A stretch of 64,000 nt of DNA from Malania oleifera (taxonomy: Eukaryota; Streptophyta; Magnoliopsida; Santalales; Ximeniaceae): assembly GCF_029873635.1 (NCBI RefSeq), contig NC_080421.1:744001-808000 (forward strand), in the 5' to 3' direction. The notes under the pieces were generated by a model. It ran no database searches, had not been told where the DNA came from, and saw only the letters and a program-made list of their open reading frames with translations. Positions 1 through 12,658 of the stretch are shown here, one piece after another (the stretch's first letter is position 1; every line of letters starts with the position of its first letter). The translations under genes and the position numbers were made by a program.

Positions 1-854
1 AGCAGTTAAAGTAGTTTTGGAAAATTTAGAGTTCATATGCCAAAACCCCTATTTTTGCTGAAAATCATAAAACCATAAAATTGTAAGAAATAATATTTAT
101 ACCCGGTAAAATTTTGTAGATATGTAGTCAAAATGTGCAGTAAGACATAAGCTATCTTTCTAGCGATTCAGTTACCTAAAAAAAAATACTGATGTAAACA
201 AATCCCCTTACCTTAATCCCAAAAATAGAAATACGAATAGATTGGTCCAAAACAATGACCCGGGATCCTCGAAACCTAAAAACCGAAGAACATTACTTCA
301 CTATAATCACGTCTACTACATATATACCGAATCAGAAAAGGAATCAGATCCTTACCTCGATTTTAGGGAAAAACCCGAAAATCCTCAGATCGAAAATCTG
401 ATCCGCTATAACTATAGAGATTCTCCTTCTAATCCACGTAGTGATGTCGGATTGTTGATTCCGACAACAGATGACACGAAATTCTAGAGAGAGAGAGATG
501 GTTCGAGTTCTAGAGAGAGAGAGAGAATGGAATAACTTAGTAAAAAAGAAAATGATATTCTATTTATAACTAGGTTGACTTGGCCAACCTTGTTGACGAG
601 TCAGAGTTCTTGTCGACGAGCTGAAGAAGGTCGCTCGTGGCCGAGTAAGTGACTTCGTCGATGAGCCTGATATTTCAGAATCTCTGAAAATCTCTTAGTA
701 TCTCCTCATCGACGGGTCTTTGCGTCTCGTCACCGAGCAACTAGAGAGACTTCATTAATGAGAAACGGAGCCTCGTCGACGAGCTCTGTTGTTTTATCCT
801 TTTTTAATTTCCCTTCTCTTTTCTTTATTTATTTTCCAAATTCGGGTCCCTACA
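1..854 (-). mobile_element. Gypsy LTR, 5' (U3) part, cut by window edge
   Basis: Read on the minus strand, an LTR begins at 854 with TGTAGGGACCCG, the form seen at the start of the other Tekay-like LTRs here. It continues leftwards out of the window. The order of parts matches its relatives: GTCGAC-type palindromes at about 595-785, a TATA box (rc ttataaata, about 556-566), then a GA/CT run (487-525). The rest of the LTR and any internal region lie outside the window, so solo LTR versus full element cannot be decided. It adjoins the end of a copia gag fragment, so it probably inserted there; no TSD can be tested. Confidence 0.7.
592..790 (-). promoter_or_regulatory. Palindrome array upstream of LTR TATA box
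   Basis: At least five copies of a sequence close to CTCGTCGACGAG occur in about 195 bp, for example near 611-622 and 769-780. Others differ by C-to-T or G-to-A changes. The array lies directly upstream, in minus-strand terms, of the TATA box near 560. A role as LTR enhancer or protein-binding array is inference. Confidence 0.5.
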
Positions 855-1967
855 GCCATGGCCTATTGCCAAAGAGGATCATAAGCAGCCTCCTTATACG
901 AGGTAGGCTCACAAAGTGGTTGAATAGCTACTGAGGGAGTAGACAATGACAAACTTACTACAGATGGAGTGGATTTGGCATATGACTGTGAAGCAAGAAA
1001 CTGCTAGAACTGTTCTGTAAGGGCACTTATACGAGGATCAAATGAGGAATCATTCCCCGAGTTATCCGATGAAGGGGCAACAACTATTGTATTAGATTGG
1101 TGCCCTCTTAGTTGCAACTACTAGGGAATTGGGCCCCCTGAACGCTGAGATGACTTTCCTCAATTTCATCACAACTGTCAAGTTTGAGTTTTATTCAACA
1201 ATTTTGGACACTAAGCTTTCCAATGTCCCTTCTCCTTACAAAAGTTGCACTCATTGTTTAGGCGAGACAAATATCGATTTTAACCAAAGGAAGGTGGTTT
1301 GGGAGGAACAACCAAAATAGATGCAGATGGAGGATATGTTCCCTTTCCAGTATGAGATTTGAGACGATTCTCCTCTACTAACAACTCACTGACCACTGAA
1401 TCAACTAAAGGCAGTGGAACGCGATGTAAAATCGATCCATGAATGCCCTCGAAATCATCACGGAGACCAATCGTTGCTTTTTTTACGAACAAGATATGGA
1501 GCAAACTTCTATAATTCCGCAGATTCCGTGAGAGCCAATTGATCCCAAAGATCAGTCATAGCCGAATAAAAATCTTGAACTCTTCTATCCTTTTGTGTAA
1601 GTGCTCGAATATCCATCTCCGATTGATACTGAACAACAAAGTTAGATCGAACATACAATCTTGCCAAATGGTCCCAAACCTCCTTAGCAGTTTCATATTT
1701 CCCCAATTGAATCCCAATGTGACTATCAACAGAATTATTGATCCAAGTAATAAATTTAGAATTATAAGCATCCCACGCATTCAATAAGTCCTCATATTTA
1801 TCAACCCCCTCCATAGGTTTATGAGCCAGACCCGAAACATAACTCCACATCTTCTTACCCTTTAAGAAATCTCTCATCACATAACTCCAATAAGAATAAT
1901 TTTTACCATCCAACCGCACACTAATAGATTGTAGAGAATCATCCCGTTCACTAGCAATGACGAACAA
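855..1967 (-). pseudogene. Ty1/copia gag remnant
   Basis: The minus-strand translation from 1967 reads like the N-terminal gag region of plant copia elements (UBN2/retrotran_gag_3 type), with the motif LDGKNYSYWSYVMRDFLKG near residue 20. The ORF stops at 1509. The same protein continues in another frame at 1504-1280 (RDDFEGIHGSILHR, then SVVSELLVEENRLKSH), which shows a frameshift. A zinc-knuckle-like CNFCKEKGHWKA stretch follows near 1250-1210 with more stops. The reading is lost at 854, where a gypsy LTR begins. No protease, integrase or reverse transcriptase is present. Gag normally packages element RNA; this copy cannot be functional. Confidence 0.8.
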
Positions 1968-2308
1968 AAAAAAAAAACCTAAGATATAAGAAAAAAATTA
2001 ATCTGAGAATGCCAAGAGCGAAACCAAACCTGCCAATACTGAGTTAAGTGAGAATCCAACAAATCACAAATCACGAGTCAAACTTGAACCAAAAGCAAAC
2101 CACGTCCAGATTCGCCAAAAGCAAAATTCAGGTATTAAAACTGGGGCATCCTTGAAACTCAATTGCTAATCACATGAAACTCCCAGATGATTCCACGAGC
2201 CCACTTGCAAAAAGAATAGAAGAAGAACTAAAATATAAACTAAAAATCCCAGATGGTCCCACGACCCCCACTTTCGTTTGCGTTCAACTTCTTTGGAGAA
2301 AACAAAAA

Positions 2309-3260
2309 ATGGCGAAAGCAGCAAAATACTCCAAGCTCCCTTCTTCCACCCTTCGCCCTCCTTACTTTCAGATGATATGCGAAGCCATTATTTCCTTGAA
2401 GGATCGGACAAGCTTGAGCTAGTCGACGATTGCAAAGTTCATTGACGACAAGTACAGGAAACTGCTTTCCCCCAATTTTGTTGGGGAATAAACCAACCTG
2501 GAGTAATAATCATGCACAAAGAAAAATTCAAACACACACAATGAACACCGGATTTACGTGGTTCGGTCCAAACTGACCTACGTCCACGGGAGCACACCAC
2601 TGCACTATAATCTGGGAGAAATAACACATGGAGGAGCCACTGCTTAACTCTCTCTCTCACCACAACTCTCTGCTCTCTGCACTTCTCTCTGCACTCTCAG
2701 TACACAGCACACCTCTCTTCACGCAGCTCTCTGCTGCACACACAACTCAACACCCCTACGCACTACTCTTTACATAGCCCACCCACAATTTCACACTCCT
2801 CACAACTCATATATATATACACAAGGTGAGGGGGAAGAAGTCAAACAAAGGCTGCTGCAAAGTCACAAGAGGTGGGCAGATTTGGTGGCCTTCCATTTGC
2901 AGTTCAAAGTTGGCGGCTGGGCTGGTGCGGCTGCTGACGGCTCCACACCAGCAATCCTAACAAATTTCAAGAAACTCCTATCAGTCCAGTTAATCGAAGA
3001 AACTGGCAAAGGTGAAGAACTCCTACAAAATCCTTGCTTCTGCAAAGGTGAAATCAGCGAAATCAGGAGATGAGGCGAAGAGGGCTTCTGTTGCGGAAGC
3101 GGTGACGCCGAAGCGGAAAGCTGTGAAAAAGATTGCTGCGAAGGAGGAGAAGACGAAGAGGCTGAGCCAGGTGAAGACGTCAAAGGGCCTATTGGTAAGG
3201 GGAACAACGCGACGGGAACAACACAATGACGACAAGAACGATGGGAGAAACACAAAGTAA
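2309..3260 (+). pseudogene. Linker histone H1-like pseudogene, split by a solo LTR
   Basis: From the ATG at 2309 the translation gives a short N-terminus and then the start of an H1/H5 winged-helix domain (RPPYFQMICEAIISLKDRT). An in-frame TAG at 2420-2422 follows, and the domain resumes (STIAKFIDDKYRKLLSPNF) up to 2478. An LTR of 484 bp interrupts here. The domain resumes at 2968 (KKLLSVQL), shifts frame near 2995-3005, and continues as VKNSYKILASAKVKSAK with a Lys/Ala-rich tail ending in TAA at 3258-3260. H1 proteins bind linker DNA between nucleosomes. One stop, one frameshift and the insertion make this copy dead. No spliceosomal intron is visible, so an old retrocopy is possible; that is inference. 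Confidence 0.8.
2479..2962 (-). mobile_element. Solo copia-type LTR in the H1 pseudogene
   Basis: The ends are TGTTGGGG and CCTAACA, flanked by the perfect 5-bp duplication aattt (2474-2478 and 2963-2967). Removing 2479-2962 and one aattt restores the H1 reading across the site. On the minus strand there is a TATA-like tatatatata (near 2810-2820) and the U5-like string cccgtggacgtagg near 2590, a form familiar from plant copia LTRs and seen again near 43040. This sets the orientation. No primer-binding site or coding region is present, so it is a solo LTR, or a TRIM-like element if that is its full natural size. Confidence 0.85.
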
Positions 3261-3776
3261 CCTAATCACACTACTCTGATGCATGTTAGAATCAAAGAGG
3301 AGCCAAAGTTTGGGAAAAGAAAAAGCTTACATTGAATCATTAGGGTTCTATAAGAGATAAATATGACTTATATAGTCTACAAGAATAAAAGTAAAAAAAA
3401 CTATTCCATCCTGATATAATATAAATAATTATTACTACTAACACCTATCTATCCGGTGAGTTTGATTTTCTACTTTCCCGCTTCAATTGTACAACTTTAT
3501 CAAAGACCAGGCTAATTGCCCTAAGGCAAAGAACTAATGCCACTTGTCTTGAACAGCTAACTGTAATGTCTTTACCGATGCGCCCCTTTCTTGATTTAGG
3601 ATTTCGACACCCGATTAAATATGCATATCACAACAAATCCTTCTCACAGTCTATAACCTTTGACCTTGCTTTTAATAGCCCAAGAAAGATAAGATGGCAT
3701 CTCTTAGCTTTAGAATCCCTGGGGATAGGGGCAGGATTTGCAAATTAATTATTCACATGCCTTTATTCTCATTTTT

Positions 3777-3833
<57 letters not shown>

Positions 3834-4343
3834 TTAATTAATATGTTAATTAAATATATATTATTAATTTATTTTTATTTAAGCATACCTATAAATTTTA
3901 AGTGAGAATTTTATAGAGTTAAAAAAAATAAAATTTAAACATCTCAAGAATGTTACAATTCAATTACATGACACATTTTTATAATTTGCATTCAAAGATA
4001 AGCAATATCTTGACGGATTACCAAATTTTCTTTAAAGTATACAAGTATACAAATTGTATGCATGTAAATATATAATTAATTATTTAATCACGTAATGCTG
4101 TGATTATATATTTTTTAAATTTAAAAGAGAACTGTTATTTAAGAGTATTTTTATTTACAAAATAACTCTTACATCTAGCATATTAATTTTCATAAAAAAA
4201 TAATTCTATATTTAAATCACATTTTAATTTTTAATTTGTGTAAATTTAGGTAAAATATAATATAAAATTATATTAAATTTTCTTTAAATTTAAGAATTAA
4301 AATTTATATTTTCAAATAGAACTGGATTCTAAGTTTTTATGAT
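3261..4343. other. AT-rich intergenic DNA, no gene seen
   Basis: No convincing coding region, LTR or RNA gene is visible. The stretch is AT-rich and holds a (TA)n microsatellite of about 50 bp at 3780-3829. Short open frames such as 3566-3748 show no recognisable motif. Confidence 0.6.
3780..3829. repeat. (TA)n microsatellite
   Basis: Uninterrupted TA dinucleotides run for about 50 bp. Confidence 0.95.
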
Positions 4344-5353
4344 TTAGTGATTACCCAAAAAGAGAAAAAAAGAAGAAAGAGGAGCGTGCGCTGTTTTACT
4401 GTTCTGGCTGTCAGGGCAATTTTTTTTCGTTAAAATTTCCTCTGGGGGGGAAGGAGCCCAGTGAGAATCGAAGAGCATGGGCGACGAATCACCAAAAAAG
4501 TTGTTGTCTTGTCTGAAACTGTACCTTGTAATAATTCTCGATTTGTTTATCAATTGTTGGACGAATGTAATGATTGATTTTTTGGTTGTCCATCGCATTA
4601 ATATCCTCAAAGGCCAACCCATTTATCAAGCTCAGCCTTCGCTGTTGTTTACTATTGTTTATACAGATGTCAAGATTCGATTATTGCTCTATTTTTTTCT
4701 TTTCTTTCTCTCTGCTCTTACATTGGAGCATCTACATAAACATTTATTGGTAAGCTGGAAAAGAAATGAGAAAAGACTGAAAAGGAAGCATCTTTTATTT
4801 TGTTTTCTTTTATTTTGATGCACTGCAGTGCGGACATCAAAACCATCGTCTGTGTGAAAGTGATAGAGTCAGAGATCAGGAAGCTGACGTCGCAGCTCAA
4901 GTGAGGTGAGGGCAGGTGTCCCCGACCCAGAGTCCGTTGGAAAAGCTCTCCTGATTTGATTTCTCAGCATTCCACACTGCAACACTGTGCTCTCGTCTGG
5001 GCTCCGCGATCTGTTCCGCAGCCCTCCAGCTCAGTTCGTTTCCTTCTAGGCCAGCGATTTTATTAATTTTGCAGAGCCCTTCCATCTATGGATCCTTCTG
5101 CGTTCGATGATGTGTTCCTTGGAAGTCTCTAGTTCTTCTGTCAAAGGGGTAAGCTTCAGTTTTTTGTTTTCATACCCGGGGGCGCCTCGGTATTTCCGTG
5201 TTTTGAGTCTTCAGACTTTGTTTTTGCTCAATTTGTTTTGATTGGTTTTGTGGGTTTTTCATTCACCAGGTGCTCCGATTGCTTGATCTGTGATTTGGGG
5301 TTTTGTTCCTTGTCGCTGCATAGTTAGTGATCGAGATTAAGAATCAGAGAAAA
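4344..5353 (+). promoter_or_regulatory. Promoter and 5' UTR region of the sugar transporter gene
   Basis: This is the sequence just upstream of the transporter ATG at 5354. From about 4850 it becomes less AT-rich, as expected of a leader. A possible leader intron runs from GT at 5149 to AG at 5269, preceded by caaaggg and followed by gtgctccgattg. No transcription start can be fixed from sequence alone. Short open frames at 4477-4818 and 5327-5353 look incidental. Confidence 0.4.
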
Positions 5354-8300
5354 ATGAGTGGAGCTGTGCTGGTGGCTGTTGCTGCTGCAGTGGGCAACTT
5401 ATTGCAAGGATGGGATAACGCTACTATTGCAGGTATTTTTCCCCTCTTCTTTCTTAAGTGTTTGTTCTTTCTTTTGTTTGAAAAAGAAAAAAATAAAAGG
5501 TGGGATCTATATATGCGAAAGATATGTTCTGTATTTTGGTGAACGTGTTCTGAGCAATTATGAATTTTTTTTGAAAGTGATGTTTTTTCCCCTTCTTTCT
5601 GGGTATGGGTATTCGTTTTCTCTACTACTGAATCTGCTTCTGCAGATTGTCATCAATTTGTAGAATCTTTTTAGCTTATTCTTTATCACTTCCTTTGGAT
5701 TGGTTGATTTGAAGAGAAAAGACAAGAAATCAAACTCTTTCTCTCGAAATCATCAGTTAAGGTTGTTTGAACTGCACTCCATGAAATAAGTAGAGAGAGA
5801 GGGAGACAAATAGAGCGAGACTGAACCCCTCATGACCCCTTATTGAACAGAAAAAACTTGAAATTTATCTTTACTTGTATATGAAAATTTCTATTTTGAA
5901 ATTAGTTCAAGCCGTGGAGCTCAATAACGAGATTATGTTCTCTCATTGTTATTTATTTTATTTTTTATTTTGGGATACAGGTGCTGTTTTGTACATAAAG
6001 AAGGAATTCAATTTGCAAACTGAGCCCACTGTGGAAGGGCTAATTGTGGCCATGTCGCTTATTGGTGCCACCATAGTTACCACATTCTCTGGGGCAGTAT
6101 CGGATTGGCTTGGCCGCCGTCCAATGCTAATAATCTCATCCGTCCTTTATTTCATAAGTGGGCTCGTAATGTTGTGGTCTCCCAATGTTTATGTCTTGCT
6201 CTTGGCAAGGCTTTTGGATGGATTTGGAATTGGTCTGGCAGTTACTCTTGTTCCCCTCTATATATCTGAGACAGCTCCATCCGAAATAAGAGGACTACTG
6301 AACACCCTTCCACAGTTCACAGGATCTGTTGGAATGTTTCTGTCATATTGCATGGTTTTTGGAATGTCATTGATGAACTCGCCGAGCTGGAGGTTGATGC
6401 TTGGGGTTCTTTCTGTTCCCTCCCTTGTTTATTTTGGATTGGCAGTGTTTTTCTTGCCTGAGTCTCCTCGATGGCTTGTGAGTAAAGGGCAGATGCTTGA
6501 GGCCAGGCAGGTTTTGCAGAAGCTGCGTGGCAGGGAAGATGTCTCAGGTTAGTTTTTGCTGTGCTCCTTTTTGTAAATTATCAGTTATTTCAGCCTTGGA
6601 TGACACCACTTGTTCTCCCTCCTGCAGGGGGTTTTGATTACCATCCATTTTATTATATTCTAACATGTGGGATGTTCCTGCTTAGTTTGTTATTGTTTAT
6701 TTTTTATTATTTATTTATTTTTTCTATTTTTATTTACACTGCAAGAACAAGAACATCATAACGAGATTAATAAGGCTTCGTCCAAGATCCTATTCGTTCT
6801 CTCTATCATTCAAACAATTCCAAACCTTAGCTACAGATTAGACAAATCTTATATTTCTTGTCTAAACTAATGTTTATGATGATTTTGAGTTTTAGAAAGG
6901 GGGAAAAAATATAACATTTAAAATAGTAGTAACAGATGGAAAGGAAAAATAAGTTAAAATAAAGCATATATTTATTTGCTGTGCATCGAATTTGTTCTTT
7001 GTAATTTGCAAATAGAAAAAAAAGAAGAAGATAAAGACAATATTAAATAAAAGTTCTTTGTGCCATCGCCACTTTGCCTAACACACACACACACACACAC
7101 ACACACTCATACTTACAAACATACACAAAACACTAGAAGTATCGGGACTATTACTATCCCATATATAAGTATATTTAGTTTTTACTAAGGGGAATATATA
7201 AGGAGGGGAACAAAGGGGGCCAAGGCTTCTGCCTTGCCCTTATGCCTTTGTCCCTTGGCCTAGTAGCTTGTGTCTGTGATTTTACTAGGGAGGTGAAGGA
7301 AGAAGGAGAGTGAGAGAGAGATTGCCACTTCACCTAAAAACTTGTTAGACGAGGCCCCAAGAATGGTTTTTAATCTCTCTCTAATGTTCCTCCACTCGTC
7401 GGAAGAGTGGATAAAGCACCTGCCCATCATATCTTGTGCTATAATTTTAATTTTAATTAAAGGAATGAGAGTGGAAAGGTTCAAACAATAGATGTTTTGT
7501 TGTCATAGAGGCTCGAATACCATGTCAGATTACCACTTCAGCTAAAAGTGTAAGCTTTTTAAGTGAGCACCCAACTACCCAAGAATGGTTGTAAATATCT
7601 CTCTAACAAGAGTATATGTATACATTTGCCTTCATAAAAATCATTAAAAGTGGGGTCCTTTTATATTTCATGGTCCTTAGAGGCAAAATGTTTTGCACAA
7701 CCTTTACTTTAACAAACCTGCAAATCTGATCCGTTTAACATCTGTGCTCAGATTTTCTTTCATAGTTTAACAAAAAATCAACCTCTGTTGGATTCTCCAA
7801 GGTTTCCTTTCACCTGCTTGATTTCTTTTTGATCATTAAAAAACCCTGATTGCGAGACTAACCAAAATTTGTATAGCCTTTTCATCTAGCATGAAACATC
7901 TCTTCTGTTGTGGTATAAACATTACACGTGAGAAGGCATTTTTAATTTCATATTTTTAGATTGTGAACATTTTTAGGTTTTTCAATGAAATGAGATCGCT
8001 TTTCTCCTACATAATATCACTGATAATTGAGATGTGCGAATTTTGATGATAATGAAAATTAGATGAATGGTGACGCATGTATCAACTAATTCTATTCTTT
8101 TGATGGATAGGTGAACTAGCTTTGCTGGTTGAGGGTCTTAGAGTTGGAGGTGAAACATCTGTAGAGGAGTATGTAATTGGCCCAGCCAATGACCTCATTG
8201 ATGATATGGATCCAAATGCTGAGAAAGATCATATTAAGTTATATGGGCCTGAAGAAGGTCTCTCATTGGTCGCCAGACCTGTCACTGGGCAGGGTTCTCT

Positions 8301-10904
8301 TGGTCTTGCGTCTCGCCGTGGAAGCATGGAAAACCCCAGTGTGCCACTTATGGATCCTGTTGTCACGCTTTTTGGCAGCCTCCATGAGAGGGTTCCTGAG
8401 ACAGGAAGCATGAGAAGCACGCTTTTTGCAACCTTAGGTAGCATGTTCAGCATAGCAGGTGGTCATCCTTCCAAAACTGATGAATGGGATGAAGAGAACC
8501 TTGCTGGAGGTGGTGAGCATTACACAGGTGGTGAGGATTACACGTCTGAAATTGGTGGTGGTGATTCTGATGACAATCTGGAGAGTCCATTGATATCACG
8601 TCAGACAACAAGTTTGGAAAAAGACTTGGTCCCACCTGCTTCACACGGTAGCATTTTTAGCATGAGACAGAGTGGCCTCATGCCAGGAAATACTACGGAA
8701 CCAGTGAGCAGCATTGGTGGTGGCTGGCAGCTGGCATGGAAATGGTCTGAGAAAGAAAGTGATGATGGAAATAAGGAAGGTGGATTTAAAAGAATTTACT
8801 TACATCGGGATGGCGTTCCTGAATCTCGGCGTGCTTCTATCGTTTCTCTAACTGGGGCTGATGTCCCGGCAGAGGGTGAGTTTGTTCAGGCTGCTGCCCT
8901 GGTGAGTCAACCAGCTCTTTACTCCAAGGAACTTATGAGTCAGAACCCAGTTGGACCAGCTATGGTTCATCCATCTGAAACTGCCACAAAAGGACCAACT
9001 TGGACTGATCTTTTTGAACCAGGGGTAAAGCATGCATTGGTTATTGGGGTGGGGATTCAAATACTTCAGCAGGTAATAAATAATATCTATTGAGATCAAC
9101 ATTTCTATTTGTTACTTTTATTAATTTAACTTGACCCAATACGGCCTTTTCTAATTTGTGACGTTATGTTGAGTCGTTGATGCAGTTCTCATTTTCCTTT
9201 TCTTGTATCTTGCCATGGGACTTTGATTTCCCCTTATGAGCTGGTTTTCAATTTTTCCTTGTTCTCAATGCTCATAATGGTGAGGGGATGAAATTTAAAA
9301 AAAAAGAAGTTTAATTTTAGTTGAGAAGATGTAGCTTAAAGTGGGGATCTCTGTTACTTTGATGTGAAAACTTCATAACACTTTCCATTTTCATGGAGCA
9401 CCAAGCTTCCTTCCTAAACAAACTAAAATCTTTGAAGGAGCAATTACATATGCATAATGAGGAAGAACTAGGAGCTGAAGTTGCTAAATGTAGGGTGATG
9501 GTTATTGTTGAGGGCATGAGAAATTTATCCAAACATAGCCTAAGAGTGCTTAGCCAAGCCTAGCCCATGAAAGAAATGCTCCCTCAATGTCTATGATTGG
9601 GTTTGGATGTTAAGACACAAATGGAATATCTGGCATTTTAATGTCTTGAAAGCAATGAATAAGTTGCAAGAAAAGTTTTGACTTCCACTTTAATTTATTT
9701 TGTTCTTGAGAAAGGAGAAACCATTGGTGTTACATATTTGTCCAACATGTTTGATGAAAATGTGTATGAAGTGAATGTAGATATTGGTGGGAAGATTAAG
9801 CTTGGTAGTGGGTTGGGTGATCTCATCTAATTAAGAAAATGCAACACCTAGTGCACAAGGCTTCCATGCCATCGGGGGTCTGGAATCAAGGATGAAGTGG
9901 AGCTTTCTGGCTGTTTTGTTAGTTGAATATGGAGAAAGCTTATGTCTATGTATATGTTTATTGAAACTTGGTAGTCAACTCTTGACCTCCAGGGCTGGGC
10001 ATATGCAATTTCATGTTTCTTTGCATTATTATGATTTAAATTTTAATATTTCTGTTTGGCATACCAAATGTCACAGTCCTAACCAAAATACAATGTTCTA
10101 TAAGATTCATTATCTTTTCCTTTTTTTTTTTTTGCTTTATTAATTTTTTCACAAAGGTGGATTTGAGAATTTCTAATTAAAATAAAAATCTTATTTCTTT
10201 GAGATAAAAAGCTAAAGGCAAGCAGTTTAGTAGTTTGAATTTTAGGTGAAAATGTTTACCTGAACAAAATTTCATGTCTCCTTCTCTTGTTTGATGAACT
10301 TCCTTCTTAACATGTCACCCTATGCAGTTCTCTGGCATAAATGGGGTTCTATACTACACCCCTCAAATTCTTGAGCAGGCTGGTGTTGGAGTTCTTCTTT
10401 CAAACATGGGTCTGGGTTCGGCTTCTGCATCCTTGCTTATCAGTGGGGTGACAACCTTGTTGATGCTTCCTTGTATAGCTGTTGCCATGAGGCTCATGGA
10501 TATTGCTGGCAGAAGGTGATTTCTTTTCTTGCAATGTTTTTGTACTCTATTGGCATAATTGAAGTTGCTGTTTGACATTTAAAAGTGATTATCACCATAA
10601 GATTCATGAATATATTTGCACAGTACTGTGCCAATACTTCTTTGAAATGCACAACATGTCCTTTTTTCTTTTTGGACCCTGTTGATCATTGTGCATATAT
10701 GGCTAGAAATATAAAATTCCAGTATTACCATCCATAGCAGCAGGCACAGAATTCTTGTGGGAGGTTCAGTTCTGGCTTGAGTTGGATGGCCTGTACAGTT
10801 TGTCTTTTAAATAGGAATCTCTTGGGTGTTTGGTGTTCTAGTTCCACTATTTGTTGGTATTAACAACAACAACATCAACAACAACAGCTACATATTCTTA
10901 TTCC

Positions 10905-10944
<40 letters not shown>

Positions 10945-11710
10945 AATAAGTATGTAATTCTTCAGTGATATCCACTAACCTTGAATCGGCTGCCTATTGC
11001 TTCTTTCATCATTGACTTTCATAGCCTGCTAAGAGTGCTACTACAATAATGTTGATAAAAAATTGTCTCAAATTCTGAGTCAGAGCATGTAATGACATCA
11101 TGAAATACATTAGTTGTGAAATATCTTTTTCACTCAGCTTCCTCTCTTTTAAGTTTGCAGGGGTCATTAAGCTTCAAAATGCAGATGCACGTGCAATTTT
11201 CCGTGAAAATTTTATTTCTTCACCATTTGTTTTATCCTTATTGTATCATTCTTTTTCTGTTTCAGGAAGTTGCTGCTAACCACAATCCCCATTTTGATAG
11301 TATCCCTCGTTGTTATAGTCCTGGGAAATGTTGTGCATATGGGGACTGTCGTGCATGCAGTAATCTCAACTGTTAGTGTGGTTGTCTACTTCTGCTGCTT
11401 TGTCATGGGTTTTGGGCCAATCCCAAACATACTCTGCTCAGAGATCTTCCCTACCCGGGTTCGTGGCCTCTGTATTGCCATCTGTGCCCTCACATTCTGG
11501 ATTGGTGATATTATTGTGACCTACACACTACCAGTGACACTTGCATCCGTTGGCCTTGCTGGTGTTTTTGGCATGTATGCTGTGGTGTGCCTCATATCAT
11601 GGGTGTTTGTATTCCTAAAAGTACCAGAAACAAAGGGCATGCCTCTGGAAGTGATCACCGAGTTCTTTTCTGTCGGAGCAAAGGAGACTGCCGCATCCAA
11701 GAACAATTAA
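5354..11710 (+). CDS. TMT2: Tonoplast monosaccharide/sugar transporter (TMT/TST family), five exons
   Basis: This major facilitator (sugar porter) protein is predicted to load hexoses or sucrose into the vacuole in exchange for protons at the tonoplast. Exons are 5354-5432, 5981-6547, 8111-9072, 10328-10515 and 11266-11710. All introns are GT-AG and the phases fit, giving 746 residues, the usual TMT length. The N-terminal half has six membrane segments with SDWLGRRP (67-74), ISETAPSEIRG (about 121-131) and PESPRWL (186-192). Residues about 216-505 form the long, Ser/Gly/acidic cytosolic loop typical of TMTs, mostly in exon 3, with SPLISRQTTS and RRASIVS as possible phosphorylation or sorting sites. 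The second half opens with FSGINGVLYYTPQI (537) and ends with PETKG (719-723). The first in-frame ATG matching the conserved MSGAVLVAVAAAVGNLLQGWDNATIAG start was chosen. The match to Arabidopsis TMT2 is close, but the exact paralogue is uncertain. Confidence 0.96.
5433..5980 (+). other. Intron 1 of the transporter gene
   Basis: It starts with GT at 5433 and ends with AG at 5979-5980, splitting a Gly codon (G|GT). The sequence is T-rich as usual for plant introns. No embedded gene is seen. Confidence 0.9.
6548..8110 (+). other. Intron 2 of the transporter gene
   Basis: It runs from GT at 6548 to AG at 8109-8110 and is the longest intron (1563 bp). It holds a (CA)n repeat at 7080-7106. The stretch at about 7180-7620 is less AT-rich and may be an old insertion, but no coding motif, TIR or TSD was recognised. 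Confidence 0.9.
7080..7106. repeat. (CA)n microsatellite in intron 2
   Basis: About 13 AC dinucleotides lie in intron 2 and could serve as a length polymorphism. Confidence 0.95.
9073..10327 (+). other. Intron 3 of the transporter gene
   Basis: GT at 9073 and AG at 10326-10327 are phase 0, joining CTTCAGCAG to TTCTCTGGC. No embedded gene or element was recognised. Confidence 0.9.
10516..11265 (+). other. Intron 4 of the transporter gene, with an (ATT)n repeat
   Basis: GT at 10516 and AG at 11264-11265 restore an Arg codon (AG|G). An (ATT)n microsatellite of about 40 bp lies at 10904-10943. Confidence 0.9.
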
Positions 11711-12658
11711 CTTGGTTGTTGTTGGATTTGAAAGTTTTGAATGGTGTTGCCTATTTCCAGTTTTGCTTGACTTTGTTTCCACCCCCTACTTTTGAGGCGT
11801 TTGAAAATGCTGGGTTGCTGTTGGAAGGAGTATATTTTTTTCATTTGTCATATATGATTCAATTGACTTCCACTTTGCACTCACCTGAGTTTGATGTCTT
11901 TTTAACTTCCTGTTGTGCTAGTGTAAGAGCAGCAGTTGTGATGCCTTTGTATATGAAGTGGCTTAAAAGCAAGTTGGTGTTGTGTTGGAGAAGGGTTGAG
12001 AGGGAAACAGTCTTTCCTTTTCCTCCATTCTTTTTGTGGTCAGGAAGGAGAGGCAGCTACTTCATAAACATCTGCCTCACATTTATCTAATTCTGAGCAA
12101 TAGAATAAAACTACTGATTGAATGAAATAAATAGACAAAGACTTTGTAAAAACAAATAACCAATTTCATTTCATTATTATTTAGTCTCTACTTTTTTTTT
12201 TTTTACTTAATAAGAAACTTTGATGCTTAGGTTTAGTTTGTATTAAAAATCCTCCATTGCAACATAAGGAAAATTTAAGGAATTTATTATGCCTACGAAT
12301 ATGTTCTTATACAAATTGTATTAACAATTTTGATTCTTGCTAAAGATACGGGAAGAGAAGGCCTGGTTGCGGGTTGGGGTTCAGGGATGATAGATGGATA
12401 ATGCGCCTTTGATTTGGATTGCTGTTGCGTATATACTGCACAAAACATTTATGGAAGAGGATTTGAAATGCTGGTTTATTTGTAAAAAAAAAAGCCAAAA
12501 AGAGATTGTTTTGTGACTAGAATTGGAATTAGCAAGCAAAATTTCAACTTATCATTAAAAGGACAACAAACAAAACATCTTGGGATGCTACTAACAACTC
12601 AAATCAGAGCCAGCTTGCTTGCTTGATCATCTTTCTTTCTTTTCTCTGGCTTTGATCA
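11711..12658. other. 3' UTR and spacer between two convergent genes
   Basis: The 3' end of the transporter (plus) and that of homoserine kinase (minus) face each other across 948 bp. A candidate polyadenylation signal AATAAA is at 12104-12109 on the plus strand. Open frames in 11587-12090 run through the last exon and UTR in another frame and look incidental. Confidence 0.6.

Noticed and set aside
4477-4818. 113-codon open frame upstream of the transporter
   Set aside because: Leu/Phe-rich translation of T-rich promoter DNA, no motif, no sign of coding constraint.
11587-12090. 167-codon frame overlapping the last transporter exon
   Set aside because: It runs through the exon in a different frame and into the 3' UTR; the real frame is clear from conservation with the TMT family.
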